A stretch of 64,000 bases of DNA from NCBI RefSeq assembly GCF_934660935.1, contig NZ_CAKUIH010000001.1, positions 1-64,000 on the forward strand, written 5' to 3'. The position numbers and the translations under genes are program-made. The notes under the pieces are model-generated. The model searched no databases. It was not told the DNA's origin and saw nothing but the letters and a program-made list of their open reading frames with translations. The DNA is from an uncultured Parolsenella sp. (GTDB lineage Bacteria > Actinomycetota > Coriobacteriia > Coriobacteriales > Atopobiaceae). Position 1 is the first letter of the stretch. Each line of letters begins with the position of its first letter. Shown piece after piece: positions 35,206 through 44,927 of this stretch.

Positions 35206-35631
35206 ATGGCAGCAAGAAACACGGTCCAGAAGACCATCATTCGTGACGCGCTTGTCGAACTTGCTAATCATCCCACGGCGGATGAGGTCTATGAGGCCGT
35301 TCATGCCACGCATCCCTCCATCAGCAGGGCAACGGTCTTTCGCACGCTTTCGAGGCTCTCGGATGAGGGAGTGGCGCTGCGCGTCAGAATCAACAATGGC
35401 GCGGATCACTTCGATCACCAGACCTTCCCGCACTATCACGTTCACTGCGTCGAATGCGGCAGGGTGGATGACGTGATAATGCCCGCCGTTGACGATCCAG
35501 CGCTTCTCGACGAGAGGGCGTCTGCCGTATCTGGGTACGCTGTGAGTGGACACGAGCTTCAGTTCGACGGCGTGTGTCCGGCTTGCCAGAAGGCGCATGA
35601 GGTTGCCTCGTCCCAGGTGAGTGAAGCTTAG
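35206..35631 (+). CDS. perR: Fur-family transcriptional regulator, PerR-like
   Basis: A 141-residue regulator. The N-terminal winged helix (about residues 5-75) contains HPTADEVYEAVHATHPSISR and TVFRTLSRLSDEG. The His-rich metal segment HFDHQTFPHYHVHCVECG follows, with a structural zinc site formed by CVEC and a later CPAC pair. Neighbouring rubrerythrin and the His pattern favour a peroxide-sensing PerR over an iron-sensing Fur. AAGGAGG precedes the ATG at 35206. Its promoter carries matching palindromes on both sides, consistent with autoregulation. Confidence 0.85.
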   Translation: MAARNTVQKTIIRDALVELANHPTADEVYEAVHATHPSISRATVFRTLSRLSDEGVALRVRINNGADHFDHQTFPHYHVHCVECGRVDDVIMPAVDDPALLDERASAVSGYAVSGHELQFDGVCPACQKAHEVASSQVSEA

Positions 35632-35711
35632 ACATCTCGGTCAGCAATGGCCGTCATGCATAGGAGAGGATGGCGGTGCCTGGGAGCGCCGACACAACAA
35701 AGGAGGATCAT

Positions 35712-36299
35712 ATGGATAAGTGGGTTTGCAAGGTCTGCGGTTACATCTACGAGGGCGCCGAGCCGCCCGCGGAGTGCCCGGTCTGCCACGCTCCGGCCAG
35801 CGCTTTCGAGAAGGTCGAGGGTGAGCTTACCCTCGCCGCCGAGCACGAGTACGGCATCTATGACAAGACCGTCAAGGACAACCCTGAGATCTCTGACGAG
35901 GACAAGGCCTACATCCTCGAGCAGCTTAAGGCCAACTTCACCGGCGAATGCTCTGAGGTCGGTATGTACCTCTGCATGGCCCGCATCGCTCACCGCGAGG
36001 GCTACCCTGAGGTCGGTCTCTACTGGGAGAAGGCCGCCTACGAGGAGGCCGAGCACGCCGCCAAGTTCGCGGAGCTCCTTGGTACCGAGCTTGAGCCGAA
36101 CATGAAGGCCACCACGAAGGACAACCTTGCTTGGCGCGTTGACTGCGAGTTTGGTGCCACCCAGGGCAAGTTCGAGCTTGCCTCCTGCGCCAAGAAGAAC
36201 GGCCTCGACGCCATTCACGACACCGTCCACGAGATGGCTCGTGACGAGGCCCGTCACGGCAAGGCCCTCAAGGGCCTGCTTGAGCGCTACTTCGGCTAA
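35712..36299 (+). CDS. rbr: reverse rubrerythrin (rubredoxin-ferritin-like)
   Basis: A 195-residue peroxide and oxygen reductase. Unlike classical rubrerythrin, the rubredoxin domain is N-terminal ([10 protein letters not shown], then CPVCHAP, residues 5-45) and the diiron four-helix domain follows (about 55-195) with [20 protein letters not shown] and DEARHGKAL ligand motifs. This is the reverse form known from clostridia, which accepts electrons from NADH-dependent rubredoxin reductases. AGGAGGATC precedes the ATG at 35712. It follows perR by 80 bases and is probably its target. Confidence 0.94.
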   Translation: MDKWVCKVCGYIYEGAEPPAECPVCHAPASAFEKVEGELTLAAEHEYGIYDKTVKDNPEISDEDKAYILEQLKANFTGECSEVGMYLCMARIAHREGYPEVGLYWEKAAYEEAEHAAKFAELLGTELEPNMKATTKDNLAWRVDCEFGATQGKFELASCAKKNGLDAIHDTVHEMARDEARHGKALKGLLERYFG

Positions 36300-36739
36300 T
36301 GCCGGGCAAGAGCAAAAAGAGCTCATCCAAGTCCAAGCCCTCGGGGCCGGTGCCTTGCGCCGTGCTCTGGGGGCTTGGCCCTGATTCGGAGCGTGGCGCG
36401 GCCGTGCGCTCCGTGCTTCGCGAGATGGGCCTCGTCTGTCGCACGGCTATGCCTGAGCGTCTCGGTGATCCTGCGGGAGCTTTCGCCCGCCTCCCGGCGA
36501 TGAGGCCGCGCCCCGTGCCCTATGCGGGCCCGATGCCGGCAGGGGAGTTCGTTCTCCTTTGCGGCCTCACCCAGCCCCAGGTGGAGGAGTTCTGCGCGCG
36601 CTGCCGCGAGGAGGATTGCGTCGTGGGTGCCAAGGCCGCCCTCACGCGTGAGAATCGCATCTGGCCCCTCGTCCGTCTCATTGAGGCCGTCAAGGCCGAG
36701 CATGCGGCCATGACGGGAGAAGGTTCCGCGACTTCCTAA
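36299..36739 (+). CDS. DUF3783 domain protein
   Basis: A 146-residue protein. The N-terminus is basic and Ser/Lys-rich. The C-terminal 60 residues (GEFVLLCGLTQPQVEEFCARC to WPLVRLIEAVKAEH) match DUF3783, a small domain of unknown function. The ATG shares one base with the rubrerythrin stop (TAATG), so translation is coupled. The paired cysteines in the middle could respond to oxidation, but nothing shows this directly. Confidence 0.7.
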   Translation: MPGKSKKSSSKSKPSGPVPCAVLWGLGPDSERGAAVRSVLREMGLVCRTAMPERLGDPAGAFARLPAMRPRPVPYAGPMPAGEFVLLCGLTQPQVEEFCARCREEDCVVGAKAALTRENRIWPLVRLIEAVKAEHAAMTGEGSATS

Positions 36740-36779
36740 AGCGAGCCTCATCGCCCGTCGAATACGTGCTAAGATATCC

Positions 36780-37060
36780 CTTCGAAAAGCTGTGATGGGG
36801 AAGAGTAACCTGGTCACTGTGGCATAGAGCGAGCGGGGACGGTGGGAGCCCGCAGTCACACCCAAGCGAAAATCACCCCGGAGCTGCGGCCCAAACAGGC
36901 GCGCGTAAGCGTTGTCCCCAGTAGGCGTCGCCGGAATGGTCCCCGTGACGGGCCAGCCGAGTAAGGCGAGTTCCTCGCCCGCTGGGTGGTTAAGCGAAAC
37001 GTCACGGCGCAAGCCGTATCCAGGCGCTTCGTCCCGGCGGTCGGGGCGGGCGCTTTTTTC
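36780..37060 (+). promoter_or_regulatory. T-box leader of ileS
   Basis: The leader shows the T-box hallmarks in order: GAAGAGTAA near 36800, AGAGCGAGCGGGGACGGTGG stem I elements (36826-36845), a candidate specifier loop with AUC (36872-36874, an Ile codon followed by A), the T-box CTGGGTGGTTAAGCG (36982-36996) and a terminator. The terminator stem GCGCTTCGTCCC pairs with GGGGCGGGCGC and ends in six T (37054-37059). Uncharged tRNA-Ile should bind the specifier and the UGG bulge and allow read-through into ileS. The specifier choice is less sure than the T-box call. Confidence 0.85.
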
Positions 37061-37127
37061 GTGCGCATTTCACGCGCGCGGGCGCTTGGCTGATGTGGGC
37101 AAATGCCCGCGAAAGGAGTTTTTGCAG

Positions 37128-39950
37128 GTGGCAAACGAGTACAAGCAGACGATGAACCTCCCGAGTACGAGCTTCCCGATGAGGGCGAGCCTCGCTGCCC
37201 GCGAGCCCGAGCGCCTCAAGGCCTGGAACGACAACAAGGTCTATGAGCTGGCGCGCAAGAAGAACGAGGGTCACGACAAGTTCGTCCTGCACGATGGCCC
37301 TCCGTACGCTAACGGCCCGATCCACATCGGCCACGCCATGAACAAGATCTCGAAGGACATCATCAACCGCTACTGGTCGATGATGGGCCGCGACGTCCCC
37401 TACGTTCCCGGCTGGGACTGCCATGGCCAGCCCATCGAGCACAAGGTGGAGGAGAAGGTCGGCACCGCAAAGTTCAACGAGATGCCCACCTCTGAGATCC
37501 GCGAGATGTGCAACGAGTTCGCTGTCGAGAACATCGAGCTCCAGAAGGCCGGCTTCCGTCGCCTTGGCGTCCTCGGTGACTGGGACAATCCCTACCTCAC
37601 GCTCTATCACCAGCACGATGCCGCTGACATCGAGGTCTTCAAGAAGATGTTCGACAAGGGCATGGTCTACCGCGGCCACAAGCCCGTCCACTGGTGCTCT
37701 CACTGCCACACGGCCCTCGCCGAGGCAGAGATCGAGTACGGAGACGAGGTCAGCCCTGCCATCTTCGTGCGCTTCGAGATGACGACCGTCCCCGCCGGCC
37801 TCGAGGCCTGGGCGGGCAAGCTGTTCGTCGACATCTGGACCACCACCCCGTGGACCCTCCCTGCGGATGACGCTGTCATCCTGCACCCGGAAGCCTCTTA
37901 CGTCGCCGTCATCCACGACGGCCACGCCGAGCTCATGGCCCAGTCCCTGGTCGAGCGCGACTGCGCGAAGTTTGGCTATGGCGACGTCGAGCTCGTCCTC
38001 GGCGAGGACGGCGAGCCCTGGAGCATGACGGGCACCGAGCTCTGCCACAACAAGTACAAGCAGCCGATCTTTGGCGACCAGGGCATCGAGGGCGAGTTCA
38101 TCTACGCTGACTACGTTACGCTCGACGACGGCACCGGCATCGTCCACGCCGCTCCCGGACACGGCGTTGACGACTACCTCGCCGGCCAGAAGTTCGGCAT
38201 CCCCGTGGTCATGCCCGTCGACGACGACGGCCGCTTCTACGTTGGCGACACCATGGGCACCGGCGGCCCGTGGTCTGGTCTCGAGGTCAACGAAGCCAAC
38301 CCGAAGATCATCGCCTGGCTTGACGAGCGCGGCATGCTGATCCTCCACGAGGACATCAACCACAGCTATCCGCACTGCTGGCGCTGCCACCAGCCCGTGC
38401 TCTTCCGCGCCACTGACCAGTGGTTCATCTCCATGGACAAGACCGGCCTTCGCGAGGAGGCTCTCGACACCATCGAGAACAAGGTCGCTTGGTACCCCGA
38501 GCACGCCAAGAACCGCATCGGCGCGATGGTTGAGGGCAGGCCTGACTGGTGCATCTCCCGTCAGCGCAACTGGGGCGTGCCCATTCCGAGCTTCACCTGC
38601 GAGGACTGCGGCGAGACCGTCATGAACGACGCCACGCTCGACGCGGTCATCAAGCTCTTCCACGAGAAGGGCTCCGACGCCTGGTTCACGGACGCTCCCG
38701 AGTCCTACCTCGGCGATGCCTGCGTCTGCCCCAAGTGCGGCGGTCACCACCTCAAGCCCGGCAAGGACATCCTCGACGTCTGGTGGGACTCCGGCGTTTC
38801 CTGGAGGGCTGTCTGCGAGTTCCGTGACGAGCTCCAGTATCCGGCGGACATGTACCTCGAGGGTTCTGACCAGCACCGCGGCTGGTTCCAGAGCTCGCTG
38901 TTGACCTCGCTCGGCGCGAACGACGTCGCCCCATTTAAGGCTGTCGTCTCCCAGGGCTTCACGCTCGATGGCCAGGGTCGCAAGATGAGCAAGTCGCTCG
39001 GCAACGTCATCGACCCGAACAAGGTCTGCGACGAGATGGGAGCTGACATCCTGCGCCTTTGGGTCGCCTCCACCGACACGAGCCACGACGTCGCCGTCGA
39101 CCACGAGATTCTCGCGCGCACCTCTGACGCCTACCGCCGCTTCCGCAACACCTTCCGCTTCCTCCTCGGCGAACTCGAGGGCCAGTTCGATCCCGAGCGC
39201 GACCTCGTGCCGGTCTCCGAGATGGAGGAGTATGACCGCCTCGTGCTGGCTCGCGCCTGCGAGATGCACGAGAAGGTCAGCGAGGCCTACGCCGGATACC
39301 GCTTCTACCAGGTCTATCGTGCGCTCTATGACTTCGTCGTCACCGAGCTCTCCAACGGCTACCTGAACGCCACGAAGGATCGCATGTACTGCGACGCTCC
39401 TTCCGCCAAGACCCGCCGCAGCGTCCAGACCTGCTGGTACTACCTGCTCGAGATGCTCCTTCGCGATCTCCAGCCGATCCTGTCGTTCACCTGCGACGAG
39501 GTCATGGAGCACCTCCCGGCCTCCGCTCGCGACGGCCAGAAGTTCGCCGCTCTCCTCGATTGGTGGACGGCTCCTCTCGCCCACGACGAGGTCGAGGCCC
39601 TGCTGCCCGCCTACAACGCCATGCTTGAGGCTCGCGGTGCCTACACCAAGGCCAACGAGGCCGCCCTCGCCTCTGGTGTCGTCACCGAGAAGACCAGTCA
39701 GGCCACGCGCTGCGTCCTGACGCTCCCGGCGGAGTCCTACGAGCTCCTCAAGGGCTCCGAGGCTCTCCTCGCTGAGGCCTTCGTCTGCTCTGAGGTCGAG
39801 CTCGCCTCTGGCGACGAGCTCGCTTGCGAGGTCCTTCCTGCTCACGGCGAGAAGTGCCCGCGTTGCTGGAACTGGCGTCCGCTCGGTGCCGACGGTCTGT
39901 GCTGCCGTTGCAGCGAGGCCGTTGCCGAGGCCGCCGCGAAGGCGGAGTAG
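37128..39950 (+). CDS. ileS: isoleucyl-tRNA synthetase
   Basis: A 940-residue class I synthetase charging tRNA-Ile. Signature HIGH appears as GPIHIGHAMNK near residue 65 and KMSKS as GRKMSKSLGN near 620. The editing domain lies between, with WTTTPWTLPADDA. A C-terminal zinc ribbon (CPRCW and CCRC) is kept, as in bacterial-type IleRS. The GTG at 37128 has GAAAGGAG nine bases upstream. Expression is controlled by the T-box leader. lspA follows after two bases. Confidence 0.97.
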   Translation: MANEYKQTMNLPSTSFPMRASLAAREPERLKAWNDNKVYELARKKNEGHDKFVLHDGPPYANGPIHIGHAMNKISKDIINRYWSMMGRDVPYVPGWDCHGQPIEHKVEEKVGTAKFNEMPTSEIREMCNEFAVENIELQKAGFRRLGVLGDWDNPYLTLYHQHDAADIEVFKKMFDKGMVYRGHKPVHWCSHCHTALAEAEIEYGDEVSPAIFVRFEMTTVPAGLEAWAGKLFVDIWTTTPWTLPADDAVILHPEASYVAVIHDGHAELMAQSLVERDCAKFGYGDVELVLGEDGEPWSMTGTELCHNKYKQPIFGDQGIEGEFIYADYVTLDDGTGIVHAAPGHGVDDYLAGQKFGIPVVMPVDDDGRFYVGDTMGTGGPWSGLEVNEANPKIIAWLDERGMLILHEDINHSYPHCWRCHQPVLFRATDQWFISMDKTGLREEALDTIENKVAWYPEHAKNRIGAMVEGRPDWCISRQRNWGVPIPSFTCEDCGETVMNDATLDAVIKLFHEKGSDAWFTDAPESYLGDACVCPKCGGHHLKPGKDILDVWWDSGVSWRAVCEFRDELQYPADMYLEGSDQHRGWFQSSLLTSLGANDVAPFKAVVSQGFTLDGQGRKMSKSLGNVIDPNKVCDEMGADILRLWVASTDTSHDVAVDHEILARTSDAYRRFRNTFRFLLGELEGQFDPERDLVPVSEMEEYDRLVLARACEMHEKVSEAYAGYRFYQVYRALYDFVVTELSNGYLNATKDRMYCDAPSAKTRRSVQTCWYYLLEMLLRDLQPILSFTCDEVMEHLPASARDGQKFAALLDWWTAPLAHDEVEALLPAYNAMLEARGAYTKANEAALASGVVTEKTSQATRCVLTLPAESYELLKGSEALLAEAFVCSEVELASGDELACEVLPAHGEKCPRCWNWRPLGADGLCCRCSEAVAEAAAKAE

Positions 39951-39952
39951 CC

Positions 39953-40483
39953 TTGACGGGCTCTCGTCGCATAGCTGCGTTTGCAGGGGTCGCCGCCTGC
40001 GCCGTCGCGCTTGACCAGGTCACCAAGGCCTGGGCGCGCGAGGCGCTGGCCGGCGGCCCCGTGCCCTTCATTCCCGGCGTGCTTGATTTCTCCCTCGTCA
40101 TGAACACGGGCGCGGCATTCTCGATCGGCTCTGGTTCAACCTGGGTCTTCGTCGTGCTTGCCGTCGCCATCTGCCTGGGTCTTGCCATCTGGGTCGCTCG
40201 CGAGCACGAGATGCCCGCCTCACTTGTCTGCGCGCTTGGCGCCGTTGCAGGCGGGGGAGTGGGCAATCTCATCGACCGCGTGGTGGCAGGCCGCGTGACT
40301 GACTTCTTCTGCACGACTTTCATCGACTTCCCGGTCTTTAACGTCGCCGATATCTTTGTCACCTGTGGCGTAGTCATTGCCTTCGTGCTTGCCTGGCGCT
40401 GGGATGCCGCTCGCGAGGCGGAGGATGACTCGGGTGCCGCCAACACCGCGTCGAATGCCGAGAACACGCGCGAGGAGAATTAG
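39953..40483 (+). CDS. lspA: lipoprotein signal peptidase II
   Basis: A 176-residue aspartic membrane protease that removes signal peptides from lipidated prolipoproteins, of which several are encoded in this window. Conserved segments are DQVTK near the N-terminus, NTGAAFSI, and the two catalytic Asp motifs GNLIDRV and NVADIFV. Four membrane helices are visible. The C-terminal tail is acidic and Asn/Ala-rich. The TTG start at 39953 lies two bases after the ileS stop with GGAG six bases upstream. Confidence 0.94.
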   Translation: MTGSRRIAAFAGVAACAVALDQVTKAWAREALAGGPVPFIPGVLDFSLVMNTGAAFSIGSGSTWVFVVLAVAICLGLAIWVAREHEMPASLVCALGAVAGGGVGNLIDRVVAGRVTDFFCTTFIDFPVFNVADIFVTCGVVIAFVLAWRWDAAREAEDDSGAANTASNAENTREEN

Positions 40484-40484
40484 C

Positions 40485-41513
40485 ATGGCGCAGCGCATAG
40501 TCGACCTTCTTGTGGGGCCGGAGTCCGATGGCTGCCGCCTTGACGCGTTTCTTGCGACGGGCGAGGGCATGCCGTCTCGATCTGCCTGCTCAAAACTCGT
40601 GGAACAGGGCCTCGTCACGATCAATGACACGCCAGCGACCTCGAAGAGCGAGAAGGTCCTTCTCGGAGACAGGGTGCGCGCCACGGTTGATGACCCCGAG
40701 CCCCTCGTGCCCGAGGGAGGCCTCGCGCCCAACCCCTACATCGACCTCGACATCCGTTATGAGGACGATCACCTCATCGTGCTCTCCAAACAGCCGGGTC
40801 TCGTCTGTCACCCTAGTCCTGGTCACGTTGATGACACCCTCGCGAACGCCCTCGTCGCCCACTGCGGGCTTGCTCACCTGGGGACGCTTCAGGGTGATGA
40901 CCGTCCAGGCATCGTCCACCGCCTCGACATGGATACTTCCGGTCTCATGCTCGCCGCCAAGGACGACTCAACTCAGAAAGCGCTCCAGGACCTCATCCGC
41001 CTGAGGACTCTCGACCGCCGCTATGTCACGCTGGTCTGGGGTTATGTCGCCGCGGATTCGGGCACCATCGACACGGGCATCGCGCGCTCCACGCGCGATC
41101 GCATCCGCATGGCCGTCTCTGACGAGCCCGGTGCGCGTGAGGCGATCACGACCTTCCGTGTTCTCGAGCGTTTCGAGGCGGCGCGTCGCGACGAGGGCTA
41201 CACGCTGCTCGAGTGCCATCTCTACACCGGCCGCACGCACCAGATTCGCGTTCACATGCGTCATATCAACCACCAGGTTATCGGCGACCCGCTCTATGGG
41301 CGTGGCGACCTTGCCCAGAATCTTGGTCTCACGAGGCAGTTCCTGCACTCGTGGAGCGTCTCTTTTGCGCACCCCGTGTCCGGAGAGACCGTAGAGCTTC
41401 GCGACACACTCCCTAATGACCTCGCAGCTGTACTAGAATCGCTCGAAGGTCGTTCGATGGGCCGCACCGAGGCGGGGGAGGGCATTTGCCCCATGCTCCT
41501 TGGGCGTGCCTAA
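40485..41513 (+). CDS. RluA-family pseudouridine synthase
   Basis: A 342-residue RNA pseudouridine synthase. An N-terminal S4 RNA-binding domain (about residues 10-75; SRSACSKLVEQGLVTIN) precedes the catalytic domain with the Asp-containing motif GIVHRLDMDTSGLM. The C-terminal GRTHQIRVHMRHI motif completes the RluA signature. The domain order and lspA neighbour match the RluD-type group acting on 23S rRNA. It starts one base after the lspA stop with GAGGAG upstream, giving an ileS-lspA-rluA unit. Confidence 0.93.
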   Translation: MAQRIVDLLVGPESDGCRLDAFLATGEGMPSRSACSKLVEQGLVTINDTPATSKSEKVLLGDRVRATVDDPEPLVPEGGLAPNPYIDLDIRYEDDHLIVLSKQPGLVCHPSPGHVDDTLANALVAHCGLAHLGTLQGDDRPGIVHRLDMDTSGLMLAAKDDSTQKALQDLIRLRTLDRRYVTLVWGYVAADSGTIDTGIARSTRDRIRMAVSDEPGAREAITTFRVLERFEAARRDEGYTLLECHLYTGRTHQIRVHMRHINHQVIGDPLYGRGDLAQNLGLTRQFLHSWSVSFAHPVSGETVELRDTLPNDLAAVLESLEGRSMGRTEAGEGICPMLLGRA

Positions 41514-41564
41514 CACTCGTTTGGCCATGGTCGCATAAGCATTCGATTCGAGCGAGAGGCCGTT

Positions 41565-42866
41565 TTGGAACTCAATCGTCTGGGTATCACGCCCATTGTG
41601 GTCTTCAACTTCATCATTTGGTGCTTCTTCACCTTCGCGTACTTCTACCAGTTCGTCTACATCCTCGTGACGTGGAGGCGCGGAGAGGTCAAGCTCCCGG
41701 AGGCAAAGAAGAACCATCGCTATGCCTTCTTCATCGCCGCGCACAACGAGGAGAGCGTCATCGCAAACCTCGTGCGTTCGATCAAGGCTCAGGACTACCC
41801 CTCTGAGCTCATCGACACCTTCGTGGTGGCAGACGCCTGCACTGACAACACCGCGGAGGAGGCAAGGCGAGCCGGCGCCATAGTCTATGAGCGTAATGAC
41901 CTCGCCCGCAAGGGTAAGAGCTGGGTTCTTGACTACGGCTTTGCCAGGGTCCTTGAGGAGTATCCCGGTAAGTACGAGGCCTTCTTCGTCTTCGACGCGG
42001 ACAATCTCCTGTCTCCTACCTACGTGACGGAGATGAACAAGGTATTTGACCAGGGCTACCTCGTGGCCACGAGCTACCGCAACTCCAAGAACTTCGACTC
42101 GAGCTGGATTAGCTCAGCCTATGCGCTGTGGTTCCTCCGCGAGGCTAAGTTCCTCAACAACTCACGCATGCTCTGCGGTACGGGCTGCGCCATCTCCGGC
42201 TCCGGCTGGATGGTCTCGTCACGCATCATCCAGGGCATGAACGGCTGGGACTTCCACACCCTCACTGAGGACATCCAGTTCTCGACGTTCTGCGCCGCCA
42301 ACGGCATCCGCATTGCATACGCCCCGGCCGAGTTCTATGACGAACAGCCGATTGACCTCAAGAGCTCCTGGACCCAGCGCATGCGTTGGACTAAGGGCTT
42401 CTACCAGGTATTCTTCTCGTATGTGGGAGACCTGTTCCGTGGCGTCGGCAAGAAGCGCTTCGGTTCCTATGACATGCTGATGACCATCGCGCCGGGCAAC
42501 ATCCTGACGCTCGTCTCTGCCTTCGTGAACACGGTCTATCTCGTCATCGGTGGTCTAAGCCACGGCTTCCTTGCCACGCAGAACGAGCTTTCCATGGCTG
42601 TGGGCTCGCTCATGATGACGTTCGGCTCGATGTACGTGACGTTCTTCGTTCTCGCCGTCATCACGACGATTTCTGAGCGCAAGCACATCATCTGCCGCAA
42701 GGAGCGTCGCTGGCGCATCTTTACGAACCTCTTCACCTTCCCGCTGTTCATGATGACCTACATCCCCATCTGCATCGCGGCCCTCTTCAAGAAGGTCGAG
42801 TGGGTTCCCACCAAGCACACGGTTTCCATCTCCATGGATCAGATCAACGCCGCCGAGAACTCATAG
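41565..42866 (+). CDS. membrane glycosyltransferase family 2 (cellulose/hyaluronan synthase-like)
   Basis: A 433-residue processive-type GT2 enzyme. One N-terminal helix (about residues 10-35) and three or four C-terminal helices (about 300-415) surround a cytoplasmic GT domain with [19 protein letters not shown], the metal-binding FDADN, the catalytic TEDIQFS and the acceptor motif QRMRW. These motifs fit synthase-exporters of beta-linked polysaccharides, though some relatives add single sugars to lipids. The start is a TTG at 41565 with GAGAGG upstream. The polymer is unknown. Confidence 0.85.
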   Translation: MELNRLGITPIVVFNFIIWCFFTFAYFYQFVYILVTWRRGEVKLPEAKKNHRYAFFIAAHNEESVIANLVRSIKAQDYPSELIDTFVVADACTDNTAEEARRAGAIVYERNDLARKGKSWVLDYGFARVLEEYPGKYEAFFVFDADNLLSPTYVTEMNKVFDQGYLVATSYRNSKNFDSSWISSAYALWFLREAKFLNNSRMLCGTGCAISGSGWMVSSRIIQGMNGWDFHTLTEDIQFSTFCAANGIRIAYAPAEFYDEQPIDLKSSWTQRMRWTKGFYQVFFSYVGDLFRGVGKKRFGSYDMLMTIAPGNILTLVSAFVNTVYLVIGGLSHGFLATQNELSMAVGSLMMTFGSMYVTFFVLAVITTISERKHIICRKERRWRIFTNLFTFPLFMMTYIPICIAALFKKVEWVPTKHTVSISMDQINAAENS

Positions 42867-42965
42867 AACCCCTGCTACATTGGTTCATTGCGTGGCCATG
42901 CGTTCGCTCCAACCGGGCGTTCGTGTGGCCACGCTTTCTTTATGCGTTGCGTGTTTGCGCTTGCG

Positions 42966-43014
42966 GCGTGCACCACCTGAAAAAGGGACAGTCCCTTTTT
43001 CAGGTGGTGCACGC
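42966..43014. repeat. dispersed palindromic repeat, copy 2
   Basis: Perfect 24-base arms around a single central A. The inner 15 bases per arm are identical to the copy at 27131-27161, and both copies share the upstream TGCGCTTGCGGCG. It lies in the gap between the GT2 synthase and guaB. Confidence 0.92.
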
Positions 43015-43204
43015 GTCGCGTGCCAATTTGCGTGGCAGTCGGCGACTTTCGTTCGCGCGTTGTGCGACCTGCCAAAAGGTTAGGTCCCCTGAATTAGATA
43101 GTGGTAGCAAGCCATCGGTATCAGACGTTACAATTGTCAAGATTGAGTCGGCATACGGCCAGCGGACTCCCGTCCGCGGCAATAGACAGATTGGGAGAGC
43201 ATAC
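43015..43204 (+). other. guaB upstream region
   Basis: No gene is seen. A possible degenerate palindrome relative lies at 43066-43096, a -10-like TACAAT at 43129-43134 lacks a clear -35, and a small hairpin GCGGAC/GTCCGC occupies 43162-43177 in the probable leader. GGGAG at 43193 is the guaB ribosome site. Confidence 0.4.
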
Positions 43205-44716
43205 ATGGCAACGTTCTTCGAGGGCGAATCGCACACTTTCTCTGAGTACCTGCTCGTACCTGGCTATTCTTCTTCTGAGAACATCCCGGCTAACGTCTCC
43301 CTTAAGACGCCCCTCTGCCGCTACAAGGCCGGCGAGGAGCCGAGGGTCACGCTGAACATCCCCATGGTCTCCTCCATCATGCAGGCCGTTTCCGGCGAGC
43401 GCATGGGCATCGCCCTCGCCACCGAGGGTGGCATGAGCTTCATCTACGGCTCCCAGACCCCCGAGGCCGAGGCCGCCATGGTCAAGGCCGTCAAGGACTA
43501 CAAGGCCGGCGTTGTCGTGTCTGACTCCACGCTCACGCCTGAGATGACGATGGAGCAGGTCATGCGCCTCAAGGAGCAGACCGGCCACTCCACCATGCCC
43601 GTGACCGAGGACGGCTCGCCCCACGGCAAGCTCCTCGGTATCGTTACGAGCCGCGACTACCGTCCCTCCCGCGATGACCACCAGGCCAAGGTCGCCACGT
43701 TCATGACCCCGCGCGAGCAGCTCATCGTCGGCACCGAGGAGACGACCCTCAAGGTCGCCAACGACATCATTTGGGACAACAAGCTCAACGCCCTTCCCAT
43801 CGTCAACGCCGATGATTGTCTCGTTGGCATCGTCTTCCGTAAGGACTATGACTCTCACAAGTCCAACCCGGACGAGCTGCTTGATGCTCACAAGCGCTAT
43901 ATGGTCGGCGCTGGCATCAACACCCGTGACTACGCCACCCGCGTGCCCCTGCTTCTCGAGGCTGGCGCCGATGCCCTCTGCATCGACTCTTCCGAGGGCT
44001 TCTCCGAGTGGCAGAAGCTCACGATCGATTGGATCCGCGAGAACTACGGCGAGGACGTCATCGTCGGCGCCGGTAACGTCGTTGACGCCGATGGCTTCCG
44101 CTACCTCGCCGAGTGCGGCGCTGACTTCGTCAAGGTTGGCATCGGCGGCGGCTCCATCTGCATCACCCGCGAGACCAAGGGCATCGGCCGTGGCCAGGCC
44201 ACTGCCCTTATCGACGTCTGCCGCGCCCGTGACGAGTACTTCGAGGAGACCGGCATCTACGTTCCCGTCTGCTCCGACGGCGGTATCGTCTATGACTACC
44301 ACATGACCCTCGCCCTCGCCATGGGTGCGGACTTCATGATGCTCGGCCGCTACTTTGCCCGCTTCGACGAGAGCCCGACCAACCGCGTGAACGTCAACGG
44401 CCAGTACATGAAGGAGTACTGGGGCGAGGGTTCTGCCCGCGCTCGCAACTGGCAGCGCTATGACCTCGGTGGTGCCGCGAAGCTTTCCTTCGAGGAGGGC
44501 GTCGACTCCTACGTGCCGTACGCCGGCTCGCTGAAGGATGGCGTCAACATGACCATCTACAAGATCAAGTCCACGATGTGCAACTGTGGTGCCAACAGCA
44601 TCAAGGAGCTACAGGAGAAGGCTCGACTAACGCTAGTCAGCTCGACTTCCATCGTCGAGGGTGGCGCTCACGACGTCGTCCTCAAGGACCGCACCCAGTC
44701 TGTGTCCTATAACTAG
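43205..44716 (+). CDS. guaB: inosine-5'-monophosphate dehydrogenase
   Basis: Oxidises IMP to XMP with NAD, the committed step to GMP. The 503-residue enzyme has a catalytic barrel interrupted by two CBS repeats (about residues 95-220; [22 protein letters not shown]). The catalytic Cys lies in [10 protein letters not shown] and the flap Arg-Tyr appears in ARNWQRYD. The loop sequence differs from the GPGSICTTR of model IMPDHs and matches a variant subgroup common in anaerobes. The ATG at 43205 has GGGAG seven bases upstream. An open frame reaches upstream across the repeat but is non-coding. Confidence 0.95.
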   Translation: MATFFEGESHTFSEYLLVPGYSSSENIPANVSLKTPLCRYKAGEEPRVTLNIPMVSSIMQAVSGERMGIALATEGGMSFIYGSQTPEAEAAMVKAVKDYKAGVVVSDSTLTPEMTMEQVMRLKEQTGHSTMPVTEDGSPHGKLLGIVTSRDYRPSRDDHQAKVATFMTPREQLIVGTEETTLKVANDIIWDNKLNALPIVNADDCLVGIVFRKDYDSHKSNPDELLDAHKRYMVGAGINTRDYATRVPLLLEAGADALCIDSSEGFSEWQKLTIDWIRENYGEDVIVGAGNVVDADGFRYLAECGADFVKVGIGGGSICITRETKGIGRGQATALIDVCRARDEYFEETGIYVPVCSDGGIVYDYHMTLALAMGADFMMLGRYFARFDESPTNRVNVNGQYMKEYWGEGSARARNWQRYDLGGAAKLSFEEGVDSYVPYAGSLKDGVNMTIYKIKSTMCNCGANSIKELQEKARLTLVSSTSIVEGGAHDVVLKDRTQSVSYN

Positions 44717-44739
44717 GACCACGTAGAATCGTTTCTGTG

Positions 44740-44775
44740 GCGCCGTCCTTCGAGGAAGAGGGGCGGCGCTTTTTG
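44740..44775 (+). terminator. terminator of guaB
   Basis: GCGCCGTCC (44740-44748) pairs with GGGCGGCGC (44761-44769) with one G-U, followed by TTTTTGTTG. Confidence 0.85.
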
Positions 44776-44927
44776 TTGTGGGGAGACGTGGCGGCGCTCG
44801 GATCGCGGGCAATCTGTTCGCCGTGGTAACCATTTGGATAACCGGGCGTTTTCCGCGATCTCCTTATTGTCAGTAAAGCTGTTACTATTTAGCAGTTATC
44901 CGCTTGTATCCATGGAGGGCACGTACG

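Noticed and set aside
37002..39845. Minus-strand open frame of 947 codons opposite ileS
   Set aside because: Antisense shadow; no ribosome site and no recognisable domain.
42800..43204. N-terminal extension of guaB
   Set aside because: It runs through the end of the GT2 gene and the palindromic repeat; the family N-terminus and ribosome site are at 43205.
44780..44927. T-box leader upstream of leuS
   Set aside because: The T-box core and terminator seen before ileS are absent.
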